From Maea johnstoni (taxonomy: Eukaryota > Annelida > Polychaeta > Spionida > Magelonidae): a stretch of 64,000 nt of DNA. Made by a program: the position numbers and the translations under genes. The stretch is taken from NCBI GenBank assembly GCA_963942565.1, contig OZ012697.1, positions 28,715,988-28,779,987 on the forward strand. Reading direction: 5' to 3'. This document shows, piece after piece, positions 33,571 to 46,707 of this stretch. How positions within the stretch are numbered: the stretch's first letter is position 1; each line of letters begins with the position of its first letter. Below the pieces are notes generated by a model that saw only the letters and a list, made by a program, of their open reading frames with translations, was not told where the DNA came from and ran no database searches.

Positions 33571-34692
33571 ATGCCCCCCAAGAAGAATAAGGGAAAAGAC
33601 ATTCCGGTTACGGACATTAAGTCATATATGCAGCAAGATAGGCCGGCCAAAATGTCATTGCGTTCTGAAGTAGAACAAGATAATATTCCTTCAATGGCAG
33701 AGCCTGAGGAAGGCTCGGGTAATGACTTAGAGTCAGAAGATACATATATTGATTGTGACACAGAGCAGGCTCCGGTAGAGGAGCAAATGAGTATAAATGA
33801 GTTGGCCAAGATGCTAACCTCACAAATTTCAGAAGTTAGAATTGACATCAAGACCTTAAATGAGAAGTTTACTGAAAATTCAGACAAGATAGATAAATTA
33901 AACCAGTCAATGACAGAAATTTCACACAGAGTAGAAGCCATTTCATCTGAGAATAAAAGTACCTCGGAGTCAGTGAAAGTCAACAGAGTTGATATTGACG
34001 AAATTATCAGACAACAAAACGATTTTAATCTGAAACAAGAAGAGTTTGTTTGGCAACAACAAGAGTTTAACTTGAAGCATGAGGAAATCATCAAATTAGC
34101 TGAATCCCTTAAGGAGAAAGATCTGATGATCGAACACATGCACAGAAGAATAGAGAATTTAGAAGAGGAAAAGAATATGGCAAAGGATAGAGAAGAAATA
34201 AAGGAACGACACGGTCGTAAAATGAACCTTTGGGTATATGGTGTTGATGAACCTGAAAAGGAAAACATGAAGAAAACTCTGAATGATTTTTGTACATCTG
34301 TGTTAGGTCTAAGAAGGGAGGTGGTAGAGGGTTGGTTGATCAAGAATGTCCACAGAGTAGGTGACTATAAAATGGCAAAAAGGCCTATAATAGTAGCCTT
34401 TGTGCTCTGGGCGAACAAAAACGTGTACCAATACAATTCAGAAAATGATACAAGTTATGCAGTAATTAAGACCGACCTGGCTCCTAGAGCAAGGCAGCTT
34501 AGGAAGGATCTTAACTATGCCAACCAGAGGATGAAGGCTGCAGAAAAATGTGAGGGCAGAGTTAGAGATAACCCAAAGGGTCACGTTTGGCTTGAGAGGA
34601 AAGAAAAAAAGGAGGATAGATATTGGGAAACAGTCCATAACATTAACCCAGACTATCTGCCACCTGGCCTAGCAAGACAAATTCAGAATTAA
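33571..34692 (+). CDS. LINE ORF1 protein (L1-type RNA chaperone)
   Basis: 373 residues from MPPKKNKGKDIPV. This ATG is preferred to an in-frame ATG at 33274 because the extra 99 residues are hydrophobic and unlike the family. Residues about 75-215 form a long coiled coil (ELAKMLTSQISEVRIDIKTL ... HRRIENLEEEK). An RRM follows (KMNLWVYGVDEP ... RPIIVAFVLW), then the C-terminal domain (APRARQLRKDLNYANQRMK). This is the trimeric L1 ORF1p layout: nucleic-acid chaperone packaging the element RNA. Frame intact, so the insertion is not very old or ORF1 has been lucky. A charged N terminus with KKNKGK may bind RNA. Confidence 0.85.
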   Translation: MPPKKNKGKDIPVTDIKSYMQQDRPAKMSLRSEVEQDNIPSMAEPEEGSGNDLESEDTYIDCDTEQAPVEEQMSINELAKMLTSQISEVRIDIKTLNEKFTENSDKIDKLNQSMTEISHRVEAISSENKSTSESVKVNRVDIDEIIRQQNDFNLKQEEFVWQQQEFNLKHEEIIKLAESLKEKDLMIEHMHRRIENLEEEKNMAKDREEIKERHGRKMNLWVYGVDEPEKENMKKTLNDFCTSVLGLRREVVEGWLIKNVHRVGDYKMAKRPIIVAFVLWANKNVYQYNSENDTSYAVIKTDLAPRARQLRKDLNYANQRMKAAEKCEGRVRDNPKGHVWLERKEKKEDRYWETVHNINPDYLPPGLARQIQN

Positions 34693-35230
34693 CACTCATG
34701 TCATGATAATAATTTCATAGACAATATCAAATATCAACCCAAACTATCTGCCACCTGCCTTAGCTGGACAAACTCAGAATTATTACTTATGTTATGAGTA
34801 TCTCAATCTCAGGTTTACAGTCATTACAATGGTTCAGTCACTATCTGCCACCTGCCTCGACTAGACAAAGTCACAATTATTACTCATGTTATGAGGAATA
34901 CAATCTCATGTATACAGTCATTACAATTGTTCAGTTTTATGAGCCTACAAGGTTGCTCTACCATAAGTAAACTAATACTCACAATAATACTTGTTCAACT
35001 TGCCTAGCAATAATATATCAGAACTAGCCCTCATGTTATGAGGATAATTATGTGTGACATGTACACTTTCATGCAATAGTGTCTATATGTTGTTTACTTG
35101 CTCCCTCATAAGCAAGCCAATACTCATAGTATGACTGGTTAAAAGTGCCTAGCTTGACTACTTCAGAATTAATCCTCATATTATGAGGATAATAACATTA
35201 TGTTTGACAGGTGATACTTTCATGCAGTCA
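34640..35230 (+). repeat. Tandem copies of the ORF1 3' end
   Basis: The last codons of ORF1 (ACTATCTGCCACCTGGCCTA) and the bases after its stop recur at about 34740 and 34842 (ACTATCTGCCACCTGCC), each followed by CTCATGTTATGAG-type text that continues, more diverged, past 35000. Confidence 0.65.
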
Positions 35231-35464
35231 TAATATATTACCTTCATCTACTATACATAACCGGTTTATCAAATGCTGATACCTCATTTTGGATGTAAGA
35301 CACATTATCCTTATGAATTAACACCAGTCAAGATTTGGCTAATAATACTTACATAGCACTAAAACTATAATATGCATATTTTCCTTATCCCACATACTCA
35401 TTTATTCTAACTCTTCTTTCTTTCTTTTCATAACCCCCTCCCTGGCACTGCACATCAAAACAAA

Positions 35465-37639
35465 ATGGCCAAGAAGTTTTTTAGCAGGAAATTAAGCTTG
35501 GCCTGTACAGCAGACCCAGATCCTGACCCACTTCCACCAATCGTCCTTAATCAACCACGCAGCCTTGTTGATGGCCCCATCACAGTTCAGCCAGGCAGAT
35601 CTAGTGTCCGATCCGACACAGTTGGGCCCCCATCACCAGCGCCACATTCAGAATCTCTATGGGGTACGGATCCAAAAGGACACCCTTTTGTGTTAAGGGA
35701 AATTGACTTGTCTCTAGACCACAAGGAGAGAAGGAACAGGATCTTATCCCATGTGGCACAGGAAAAACTCAAGAGATCATCATATGATGCCAGTGAAATA
35801 GTTATTGAATGGTTTCACAGAGACATAACACAGGTCAAGAGGTCAAGTAAAGGGTCTAACTCTACTGCCATTACTCAGAGTAAATCAACCCTATCCACGC
35901 ATGTTATTGACTGTGACTCATTTTCTGAGCTTTCTGGGACTGAGGATAACTATGCAAAACCCAGCGGCAGTACTCCAGTTGGGCAGAAGTTAGTACTCCC
36001 ATTAGTGCCGGACTTCACTAGTTATGTCACTGACCCGGACATTGATCTTGCATCCTTAAATCTCTCTTCGCTAGATAGAGAACAAGGGCCGAACTTTCCT
36101 CAATGCCCCTCCAATCAGGTAAAAGAAGCTTGAGACAGTGTCTCCCAAGAGACATTAGAGATAGAGTGTGGCCTACAACCTCAGACAGTGAAAATCCCAT
36201 GACATCGACAACAGACACATCCGACACAGATAAGCTCCGCCCCCCATCCCACAGTAGCGTTTCCAAAGGCTCTATGATCCACAACTTAAACGGTCTGAAG
36301 CGGAAGCCTATCACTCAAGCCCGTTTATCTCAACTTAGAGAAAGAGTCAGAGTGGACATAGGTAACATTACGATAGCAGAGCCTGCTTTAAAGAAACCCA
36401 AAATTGAGATCCTCGATGTTCCCACAGATGAAAACAGGGATGATCTGGGTGAATTCATTGGACGCCAGATAAAGAGGCTCAGAGTAGCTAGTGACTTATC
36501 AAATGAAGACTCCTCTCCAGTCAAAAAACGCCAAATGATTGAACCCCCCATTCAGAACACTGCCTATGTTCCTAATGAGGAACCAACAATAGAAAAACAC
36601 AGAGTAATCAGAACGGCAAGAAGAAGTTCATCCGTCCCTCAACTGTAAATGTGGATCTGACTTCACTGATAGGGAAACCATCTTTCTAGAATCAATAGAT
36701 GCACACTATGGCAATGTGAAGACAAACAGGTATTCTGCAAGATATCCTGCCAGGGTAGTTGAATTACTTCACTGGAAGACTCTCTGTGAAATATTCCGCT
36801 ACATCAAAGTGTCTGGCAAAATCAGTGGATCACTGTTTGCACTCATAGTGCTTCCATAGTTGACACAAGGTGCGACATTGTCACACTTAAAACCCAACAG
36901 GGCCATGAAGGGCCATTAAGCACCCTACCACTTTTTCAGAAGGATCTCGGAGTCTCCAATCTTGTTAAGATTGTAAGAGAAGTACACGACCCAGCGACAC
37001 CAATTGAGGAGATGTTGTCCTTTCTCAAGGACCCCTTGTTGCGCCTAGCTCTGGGAGTTAGCCCCCAGCATGCCCATCATATTTGTCAAAGCAGGTTACT
37101 TCGTATTCTGCAAACACCAGATCAGACACAATGGGGTGGTAGCCATTGGCAGGCTTGGTTTGGACAGCCGTCTGCTCACATCCAGCCTAAGAAAGCAGAA
37201 AGAGGTTATGGCAGACTTCATGGAGATCGCAAAATGCAGCAACAAGGCCGTCAGACTATTAAGTACTGGAGACTTGGCACTCACCATTGGTATCGCTAAG
37301 GAGGAGTTACTCAAAAAACATCCAGTTCATCTCCTAAACTACAATGGTGGCCCTGAGGAAATCCAGGACTTCTTAAGGCATTTCTAGAATGGCTTCGTAG
37401 GCATTTCATGTAAGGCCACTGACCCCAACCCTAATCTGCTACGAACCATACAAACGGTCCCACTAACCAGACTAGTGGTTGAGTCAAATTGTCCACACCA
37501 AGCCATTACCTGTCACGCAACTGCAAGGCCTACCAATGTTGTGACTGTATTGAACATTATAGCAAGAATCAAGACTCTAAACCCAAATCTGGTAAGCAGA
37601 ATTATCCGCACCAATATTACCAGACTGTATCACTTCTGA
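35465..37639 (+). pseudogene. Decayed gene with a TatD-like domain lacking its metal ligands
   Basis: The front half (35465-36648, with one frame change) encodes a Ser/Pro-rich, probably disordered protein with basic clusters (KKPK, SPVKKRQ) and then a short CKCG motif. From about 36844 the sequence follows the TatD nuclease family in order: SIVDTRCDIVTL (family IDTHCHLD), ALGVSPQHAHHI (GIHPHHA), VVAIGRLGLDS (AIGEIGLDY), KQKEVMADFMEIA, VHLLNYNGGPEEIQDFL (HCFSG..EE...FL), LTRLVVESNCPH (LLETDAPY), and NIIARIKTL ... NITRLYHF (the family C terminus). At every aligned metal-ligand position the residue is changed: HxH to RxD, Glu to Arg, His to Asn, Asp to Asn. One internal stop and two frame changes. 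Layout recalls TATDN2. Origin unknown: LINE cargo, host retrocopy, or a nested element. Confidence 0.65.
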
Positions 37640-38715
37640 ATGCAATGTCCTCCTGATCCAAACAGAAGTTAAAAATTCAAAACTAAGCTAAATGTCAATT
37701 TATAAAAAAAACAAGACATTCAACCATCCACTGCAATTTAAATTCTAATACCTAATTGCAGATAGTGTCTTCTGCATTTAACATTCCAAGCTTCTCTTAT
37801 CTGCTAACCAAAAATCACTCCTAGGTAAAGACATTCAGCTTCTTCAACTTTATAATTTCATTTTCCAGACTTTGCTATTAATCTTGAAAACATGCTTCCT
37901 CTTGTGATGCAGTCTGGCCTATATGAATGGTTGTGTGAGATTTTGAAGTCAAGGTACCTCTTATGTTATGGGGGAAAAACCTGTGAGGTTGTATGGGGAA
38001 CAATAACAAAAATATTCTGATGAACTGATGTTTATTCTGTGTTGAAAATCATTTAATTATGTTTACACTCTAGAGTGCATAGCTGAAAAACCACAAGGTG
38101 GAAAACCCTATTATGTGGATAACTTCATTCACATTTTAAATTATATCTCATATGCTCAAGGTTTTCTATGGACAACTACATTGTGTTAACACTATTACAT
38201 ATCCTATTCTTTAGTTTGGAACAGAATAAAACGAATGAATACCCACATGGGGGAAACCTACTAGGTGGGTTACTTACAGCTCATAGCTGAATCACTTCAC
38301 TATCTAGACCAGTGTTAACACTATTTCAGATTCTATTCTTGAGTTCAGAACAGAATAAAATGAATGTATACCCACACAGGGGAAACCTACTAGGTGGGTT
38401 ACCTACAGCTCATAGCTGAACCACTTCTTTAGCTCACCAGAACTGAATAACAGATAGTTAACACTCACTCTATGGTGTTTATTAAATGGTAACTACTGAA
38501 TTAACACCCACATGGGGGAAAACCCTATTTTGGTTTATTACACACAGTCTGAAGCCGAATAACTTTACTAATAACACAAATTAGAACTGAAAAGCACTAC
38601 TCATATTGTTGACAACAGTGAGTGCTAACTCAGCTCTAGTTAGTAAATACTGTGTCACTAGATATTATCACCAGATATTATGACTTTGTCCAGATGTATA
38701 ATCGGCAGGTATTTT
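37640..38715. repeat. LINE spacer with tandem repeats of about 130 bp
   Basis: ACCCACATGGGGGAAACCTA and GGGTTACTTACAGCTCATAG recur at about 38240 and 38370, with diverged units at 37970-38110 and 38500-38560. Confidence 0.6.
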
Positions 38716-38719
38716 AATA

Positions 38720-40795
38720 TAATAAAAATAATTGGAATTTATATAGCGCCTTTTCCATTCATAAAATGTTCAAAAGCGCTGCACATTGTCATAGTTTGAG
38801 TCATAGTCCACAACGCCTCAATGGGCGAGCCTGAAAAGGTGTGTTTTGAGACACTTCTTGAAGGCCTGACACGTTGTAGAATCCTTTAGGTGTTGTGGAA
38901 GCGCATTCCATAATCTCGGTGCACTAATGGACAAAGCGCCATCTCCAAATTTGAGTCTAGTCCGAGGCTCGTCCAGAAGGCCCTTTGCTTCTGATCGTAG
39001 ATGGCGTCTGGGTTTATAAGGCACGAGCAGCTCCTTGATGTACTTAGGTGCAAGTCCGTTTAGCGCCTTGTATACCAGCAGTAGGACCTTAAATTGGATG
39101 CAGAATTTGATTGGTAGCCAGTGAAGCTTGATGAGAACAGGTGTGATATGTTCATACATCCTGATTCTCGATACTATCCTTGCTGCACTGTTTTGTAGTC
39201 GCTGCAGCTTTGCAATCAAATCCTGTTGTATTCCAATTAGGAGAGCATTGCAGTAATCCAAGCGAGACATCACCAGTGACTGCATCACTGTTTTTGTGGC
39301 ATCTTCTGTTAACACACGTCTCGCTTTTCCAATATTTCTCAGGTGAAAGCTAGATTTTTTGACAATCAGTAGAGAGTCAAACATAGCTCCCAGATTCCGC
39401 ACAGGCTCAGATGCAACAGACACATCAGTCCCCGCTACAGAGAGTGACTTAATGTCCAGTTCAGCCAGGTGTTTCTTAGAGCCGAATAGAATTATTTCAG
39501 TCTTGTCATTGTTGAGTTTCAGCTTGTTCTGAGACATCCAGACACTAATGTCACACAAACATTTCTCAAGATTTAGGATTTCACGTTTGACTATTGTGTT
39601 ATCACTTGTCTTTTTGAATGATAAGCAGAGCTGGGTGTCATCAGCATAGCCATGATTGTTCAGACCGTAGGATCGGATTAGCTGTGCCAGCGGTATGATG
39701 TATATTAGGAACAATAGTGCACCCAACACAGATCCCTGTGGTACAGATCACAGGATTTCCTGATTTTCGGAGAAGTCATCGTTGATTTTAATCCTCTGTT
39801 TCCTGCCTAGCAGGTATGATTTGAACCACTGTAGAGCAGATTCTTTAACTCCAAGAACTGACTCCATCCTAGATAGAAGGATGGAGTGATCGATTGTATC
39901 GAAAGCAGCGCTAAGATCGAGTAACACAAGGATCGCAGCCCCACCCTGATCGAGAGTGCAAAGGATGTTGTTCTGTACCCGCACAAGTGCAGTCTCAGTG
40001 CTATGACATGCTCTGTATGCCGACTGCATGGGTTCATGTAGCTGATTGATAGTCATGTAATTTGTAAGCCTTGCTGCAACTACCCTTTCCAATACTTTTG
40101 ACAAGAATGATAAGTTGCTTACAGGACGATAGTTCTTGAGCACCTCCGGGTCGAGATCATCTTTCTTCAGTAACGGAGTGACTAATGCCTGTTTCATGGA
40201 GTCAGGCACGTTGGCACTCTGCAACGACAAATTCACTAAAATCGTAACCATTGGAATAAGCTCATCTACCGAGTCTTTCACCATCCAAGTGGGAGCGGGA
40301 TCTAGAGAGCAGCTCTTAGTCGGTGATTTTGCTATGATTTTGCGAACTTCGCTTTCAGTCACGACCAAGAAAACATTCAGTGAACATGTTAATGCCGGGG
40401 TAGGTAAATTTAACTGGTGTCTGGAGAGATTTGGCAGCTCGTCGCGTATCTTACATACTTTGTCAGTAAAGAACACAGCGAAACGGTTTGCCAATTCTTC
40501 TGTTGATGCATGCTTAGGGAGTTTCATCTCACTCCTTTGATGTAATATGTCTTTGACAATGTTAGGTTTTTTGAATCAGTGGAGGACTCAGCTATCAGAT
40601 TTTTGTAGTAGTCCTTCTTAGCTTGTAATAACATGTTGTTAAATTTGGTCCTCACAGTTTTAAACAGGTCATAGTGGACAGTGAGGTTGGGGTCTCTCCA
40701 CTTCCTTGCCCATTTCCTCTTTTCACATTTTGCACCATACAAATCATCTGAGAACCATGGTTGTTTTGGTCGAATTGTTACCATTTTCACTCTTG
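38720..40795 (-). mobile_element. CR1/L2-like LINE, 5' truncated
   Basis: On - it starts in the linker before RT (KMVTIRPKQPWFSDDL), lacks the endonuclease, and carries [49 protein letters not shown], and YADDTQL. The C-terminal part has [22 protein letters not shown] and HWLPI, typical of CR1/L2-type LINEs. One frame change (about 40525) and one stop just before PQGSVLG. The 3' end carries GGCGCTATATAAATTCCAAT, the conserved tail of this group, followed by ATTATTTTTATTATATT. No target duplication seen, usual for the group. Confidence 0.85.
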
Positions 40796-42880
40796 CTGGT
40801 ATTGGCAGATGGTTATGTTGGTTTTCTGTGCCTCACATAATGTTGTGAAAATGATACCATAATCGGATTTTACTGCCATTATATGGCCTGCACATGCATG
40901 AGGGGTCATGATACATACATTACTTGCTTTGCTTTTATTATATTGTTTACAGGTTCCTGCCTTGCTGCTTCACATAATGCACTGCCCAACAAACCTCAGT
41001 GTTATTATCCTTTAAAACAGGATTTACTATAATATTATAACTGTAAAAAAACAAAGTAAACAAACATTCTCCTTTCTATAATAAACAACTTATTGGCCTA
41101 TGCTCAATAAACACACACATTGTTCCAAGTATTTAAGTCTGTAACCATTGATCTAAGTAAAAGAAAATTGTTTGTTTCTTCATTATGTAACTCTAGAAAC
41201 TCACTAAAACCTTATAAAATTTTGCAGACTTCATTATACTTATTAATGCCTGTTACCTTGCTTATATCTACAACATTTGATTTTTCAAATCTTGTGACTT
41301 TAGTAACTTTCTTCATAATATCAGATCTCTAATAGCTCTGGATGCGCATTTTTAATAGAATGCATTGTGATGCAGCAGTATGGTATGGACTTGTACTATG
41401 TATTACTTCATAGATACAGGAAAACATTGTTATTTATGCAAGCAAGTTTAGTTCAATTCTGTATTGTAAAACAGTGTGTGACTATTACATTGCAATTTCC
41501 AATCAGTTAAGATGAGGGCCTCACATTATGTTGAAAGTATTACAAAGATTATGATTCTTATTGCCATTATATGGCCCGCAACGGTATGTGTGGTCAATAT
41601 TCGAATATTATTTGCTTCGCTTTTACCATACTATATGCAGGTATCTGCCTTGCTGCTATACATAATGCATTGCCCCAATCAACATTAGGTCTATTCCAGT
41701 AAAACAGATGACTTAGTTAATTTTTGCTCCAAATTACAATAAATGACTTATTGGCCTATGTTCAATAGACACAAACCTTACTCTTATTAAGTCTGTAACC
41801 ATGGATCTATATATAATTTTTGTTATTCTATTATGCAACTTTAGAAACACAAAAAATTTAGTCCATGTTAACTTTTTACAAAATCAAACTCTACTTATTA
41901 ATGCCTGTATCCTTGCTTCTATTTTTACAATACAGGATTTTTCTATTTTGTATTTTTATTAACTCATTTCACAATATCAGATCTTTGTAATTTTGGATGG
42001 GCATTACAAAAATGCATTATGTTTGTAGCAGTAGGATATCTGGAATGGTACTCCGGTATTACTATGTTGAGACGGGAAACATTGTTGTTGGTGACTTAGC
42101 ACTATTAACACTATTGATGCAAACAATAGAGTTCCATGTCTGTATTACTGGTATCATTAGTCACTGTTTATCTGTGCAGAGACGTAAGAAAGAGACCTAC
42201 TTCTCTGGTTATATTTATTTTCATTTTCAAATGGTTGATCTACTTTTGTGTTATTGTTTGACTTCTTGTGGAAAGTGTGGTACAGATATACTCATAGTAT
42301 ATCATTATTGACTGATTATATAAAAACTGTGTGGAGATGCAAGAATGACATTCATTTATCTGTGTTTTGTTTTTAAGATTGTATACTATACTTTTGTTTG
42401 ATTTCATGTGAAGATGTACGATACATTTACACTCATAGTGTAACTTCAGATATAGCTGTGACAATAACAGTTTCCAAAATTCATACTATTTTTACTATAT
42501 TACCACGTTTTTTAGACCTGTAACCTTGTGTCCAGAGTATGCTTTCACTTGCCTAAACAGCAGGTAGTACTACATACTCTTGTATCTTATTTTCTTTTAT
42601 TTTTTACAAAAGAATTAACTTTTTCTTTTTTTCTTTTTTTTTCTTTAAAACCTCTTAAGTTCTTTTTCTGGTTTTTTTTCTCAATACAAACTTTTCTCCA
42701 CTTTGATATTTTTTTTTCTTTTTATATTAATTCATTTATTTTTAGTGTATTAGTACCACCCTACATCTTGTTATATTCCATGTATTTGCGATAATGTGGA
42801 TCTCTGTATTCACATCTAGCCAGTTTATTATGTTGAGTTGTTTTTGTAAACCCTTCCTCGCACAAGTCACATCGGTCGCC
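40796..42880. repeat. LINE spacer with about 690-bp tandem repeats
   Basis: TGCCATTATATGGCC at 40872 and 41561, TATTGGCCTATG near 41090 and 41750, and TATTAATGCCTG near 41241 and 41896 recur in the same order. Two to three diverged units. T-rich stretch 42590-42740 precedes ORF2. Confidence 0.65.
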
Positions 42881-42908
42881 CTGAATGTATCATTCTCCCC
42901 ATCAGACC

Positions 42909-45900
42909 ATGGCTAAATCGGACATAGATCTGGGCTCTGCAAATATTAGAGGTCTACGCCAACAATTCAAAAAAAGGGACATCTTTGATTATATCAAAAA
43001 CTTAAAAGCAGACATAATCTGTTTACAAGAAACCCACCTGATACAAAAGGATTTTAACATGCTCTCTAAGGAATGGAATGTTGATTATTTTATCGCTGGC
43101 AACTCTACTAATAGTAGAGGTGTCATGATTATGATAAACAACTCTTTTGAATACAAAGTCAATCAATGCATTAAAGATCCAGAGGGCATATATGTGATTG
43201 TCAAACTTTCCATTGCCAATCTTATAAATGTATTTATTATTAACTTATATGCGCCTAATAGAGATGACCCAGCCTGGTTTAAATTATTGTTCGACAGGGT
43301 TCAGTCTATATCCAATAACAGTGAAATTTGGACAGGGGACTGGAACGCAGCCCTGTCGGAAAACAACATTTATAATTACACAGCTTTAAGGAATCCATTA
43401 GCAAGCAAAACCATTAACAGCTTTATGTCAAAAGGAAATCTTCTAGATATATGGCGAATACAACACGAGAATAGGAAACGTTTCACATGGAGATCAGACA
43501 AACCATGTCGAGCCTCTAGATTGGACTATTTTTTAATCTCGGAGGAAATATTATCTCTGAATCCCAAATCGGAAATTCTCAACGCCTATAGAAGTGACCA
43601 CAATATAATAAAACTATCAATTAACAAATCCGGCCAGAAAAGGGGTAAAGGACTTTGGAAATTTAATAATGCTTTATTAGAAAACCTGGAATTTGTTGAC
43701 ATGATTAAATCTGAAATATCTTTAGTTTCAAAAACATACGCTTTACCAGTCTATAGTGAGGCTTTTGTAGAATCTGATAATGGTCAGACTTTAGATATAT
43801 CTATATCCTCAACTCTGTTTCTAGAAACCCTCTTGTGCCAACTGAGAGGTAAAATGATAAAATATTCAAAAAATCTCAAAAGACAAGAAACAGAAGCTGA
43901 GGATACTCTCGTCACCTCTATTAAAGAATTACAGGCAGAAATAGATTCTGACAATGAAAATATAGTCAAAAAAATTCTCTTAGAGATTTATCTCTTCAAC
44001 TTGAGAATTTGCGAGAGAAAAAAATCAAAGGCTGTATTATTCGTTCAGGAGCCTCATTGACAGATAATTGGGAGAAACCATCCAAGTATTTTTTGAATTT
44101 AGAAAAGAGAAATCATGTCAACAAGAATATTCCTTCTCTTATTGATGGTGATACAGAAATCATCGATTCTGCAAAAATATTAACGTTACAAAAAGACTTT
44201 TATGCTGATTTGTACTCTTCTAAAGATACAATTCCATTAAATGATTCTGAATATGCAAACCTATTACAGAACCTTCCAAAACTTTCTGAAAACGACAAAA
44301 ACAGACTGGAAACCCCATATTCTTTGGATGAACTTCAAACTTCAATAAAAACAAGTAAACTTAATAATACTCCTGGTCCTGACGGATATTCAAATGAATT
44401 TTTCAAGTATTTTTTAAATGAATTGCAACATTGGATTTACAGATATATTATAGAAGCTATTAAAAAAAACTATTTCTCCAAACTGGCCCTAGATGGGGTC
44501 ATTACATGCATTCCCAAACAGGGAAAGTTGCGTAATGACCTCATAAACTGGCGGCCACTCACACTTCTTAATTCTATTTATAATTTTTTTTCTTCTATGG
44601 TTGCAAATAGATTGAAAAACCTGCTTGCCGAGTATTATAAATGAAGGCCAGACTGGGTTCATCTCTGGAGGATTCATCGGAGAAAATACCAGACGTGTAT
44701 ATGACACGATAGAATATTGCGCATCTCAAAATACTCCTGGTATTCTAATGGTGCTTGATTTCTCCAAAGCGTTTGATACCATTGAATGGGAATTTATATC
44801 TGAAGCATTAAAACTTTTTAAATTTGGAAAAACATTCATTAATATGATAAAATTATGTCAATTCAACTTTACTTCTAGGGTTGAACAAAATGGGTATCTT
44901 TCGGATCCTATTTCCCTTGAGCGTGGCTGTAGACAGGGTGATCCCCTCTCACCTTATGTCTTTGTTGTATGTGCAGAGATCTTATCTCATGTCCTTAGGG
45001 AGAATGGTGACATTCGAAAGAATTGTTGTGCATGGGGAGGAATCCAAGGTATCACAATACGCCGATGATACGACTTTACTTATTAGGGAAGATTTGTCAT
45101 CTGTCACAAACACTATTAGAGTTTTAAAGTGGTTTAAACTTATATCTGGCCTAGATATCAATAAAGAAAAAACTAAGGTAATAAAGCTAGGAGCTACAAG
45201 AGACAGCAACATACCCTGGCAGGGCAATTTCGGTTTTAAATGGCCAGACAAATTTGAGATCTTGGGGATACATTATGATATGAATACCTTGGGAGAAATT
45301 TCGGATTTAAATATTCAAAGAAAAATGGGTGAGATAGAACAATTAATTAAAATTTGGAGTAAAAGAAACCTGACCCCTTATGGGAAAGTCACTATTATTA
45401 AATCTCTTTTAATCTCCAAGATCACTCATATGTTGCTGTCTCTTCCTAGCCCGAGCCTTACTTACTTTAACAGTCTAAATGATGCTTTTGCCAAATTTCT
45501 ATGGTGCGGGAAACCCGCCAAATGGCGAAAGGAAATTCTTGAAGGAGAAATTCAACATGGAGGATTGAAACTCCACAACCTACAGTTATTTGAAAAATCC
45601 TTAAAACTAAGTTGGTTAAAGAGATACCTTTGCTCCAATAGTAAATGGACCAAGTTTCCTAATGATTTTGACTTATGGGAAGTCTTTCTGTATGGTCCAG
45701 ACATTCTAGAAAAACTAAAGGAAACAACTTCAAATAAATTCTGGCTCGATGTAATAGGTAGTCCGAAGGTTTTGTGGCAGACTGAAGCAGTTATGGGAAA
45801 AACTTTCATTAAAAACACACCCATTTGGTTGAACCCAGTGTTCTCAGTCCCCATTAACCGACAATGGTTTAAAAAGGGTGTTTCAACAGTTTCTGACTTT

Positions 45901-46707
45901 TTAGGAACAATGAATGTAATGCTTCCTATGGACAAATTTATGGAAACACACAGTGTCAAAACAAATTTTCTAGAATATCACTTTATTACTGAAAAAATCA
46001 AACACTTTATTGAATGGAAGGATATGCCAATTTTTGAAGAGGAAGCACCAAGAAATAGCTCTCTCAACAACTTTTTGAATCAAACTAAAAAAGATGTATC
46101 GAAAATATACAGCCAAATGAAACAGTCATCTGCTCATGTATTAGATACTGCAGTAGCTAAATGGTGTGAAAAAAACGATTTTGATTTCAATAGTTTCGAA
46201 TTTGGCAGATCCTTCCATAAACACCATTTACTTTATAAAGACACATATTTAAAATATATACAATTTCGCACACTTCATCATCGTTTTTATACAAATGAAA
46301 AACTGTTTAAAATGGGAATCAAAAAATCTAGTTTGTGTGGCTTTTGTAATGAGTCCACTGACTCCATTGAACTTATGTTTTTAGAGTGTGAATACTCACA
46401 AGGACTATGGGACAGCATAAAAACTTAGATAAGATTACTTGGCATGGACAATTATAATTTGTCACCTTCTAAAATTATATTGGGAGATTTGGAAAATGCC
46501 ACTGCAATCAACACTATTATCTTAATGACAAAAAAGGTTCTCTATACATGCATGAAGAAAGAGCAAAAACCACATCTATTAAACATTAAAAATGAGGTTA
46601 AAAAATTATATTTTGAAGAAAAATATCGCTGTTACTTAAAAGCCAAAGGCAATTTCTTCGAAAAGCAATTCACTTTATTATCAAAGATCTATTGTCGTGC
46701 TACATGA
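42909..46707 (+). pseudogene. LINE ORF2 (endonuclease and reverse transcriptase), frame-broken
   Basis: ATG at 42909 in good context (GACCATGG). APE endonuclease: SANIRGL, CLQETHL, NSRGVMIM, NLYAPN, TGDWNA, RLDYFLIS, SDHNII. RT: NTPGPDGYSNEFFKYF, WRPLTLLN, GFIGENTRRVYDTIE, LDFSKAFDTIEWEF, RGCRQGDPLSPYVFV, QYADDTTLLI. The C terminus has a zinc-knuckle relic CGFCNESTDSIELMFLEC, with Leu in place of the usual His. Order and motifs place it in the L1/Tx1 group. Frame changes occur near 44030, 44635 and 45040 and a stop at about 46426; otherwise motifs are well kept. The protein would nick target DNA and prime reverse transcription there. Confidence 0.85.

Noticed and set aside
33564-34343. 259-codon frame on - opposite LINE ORF1
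   Set aside because: Shadow of the coiled-coil coding strand; the + frame has the recognised L1 ORF1p layout.
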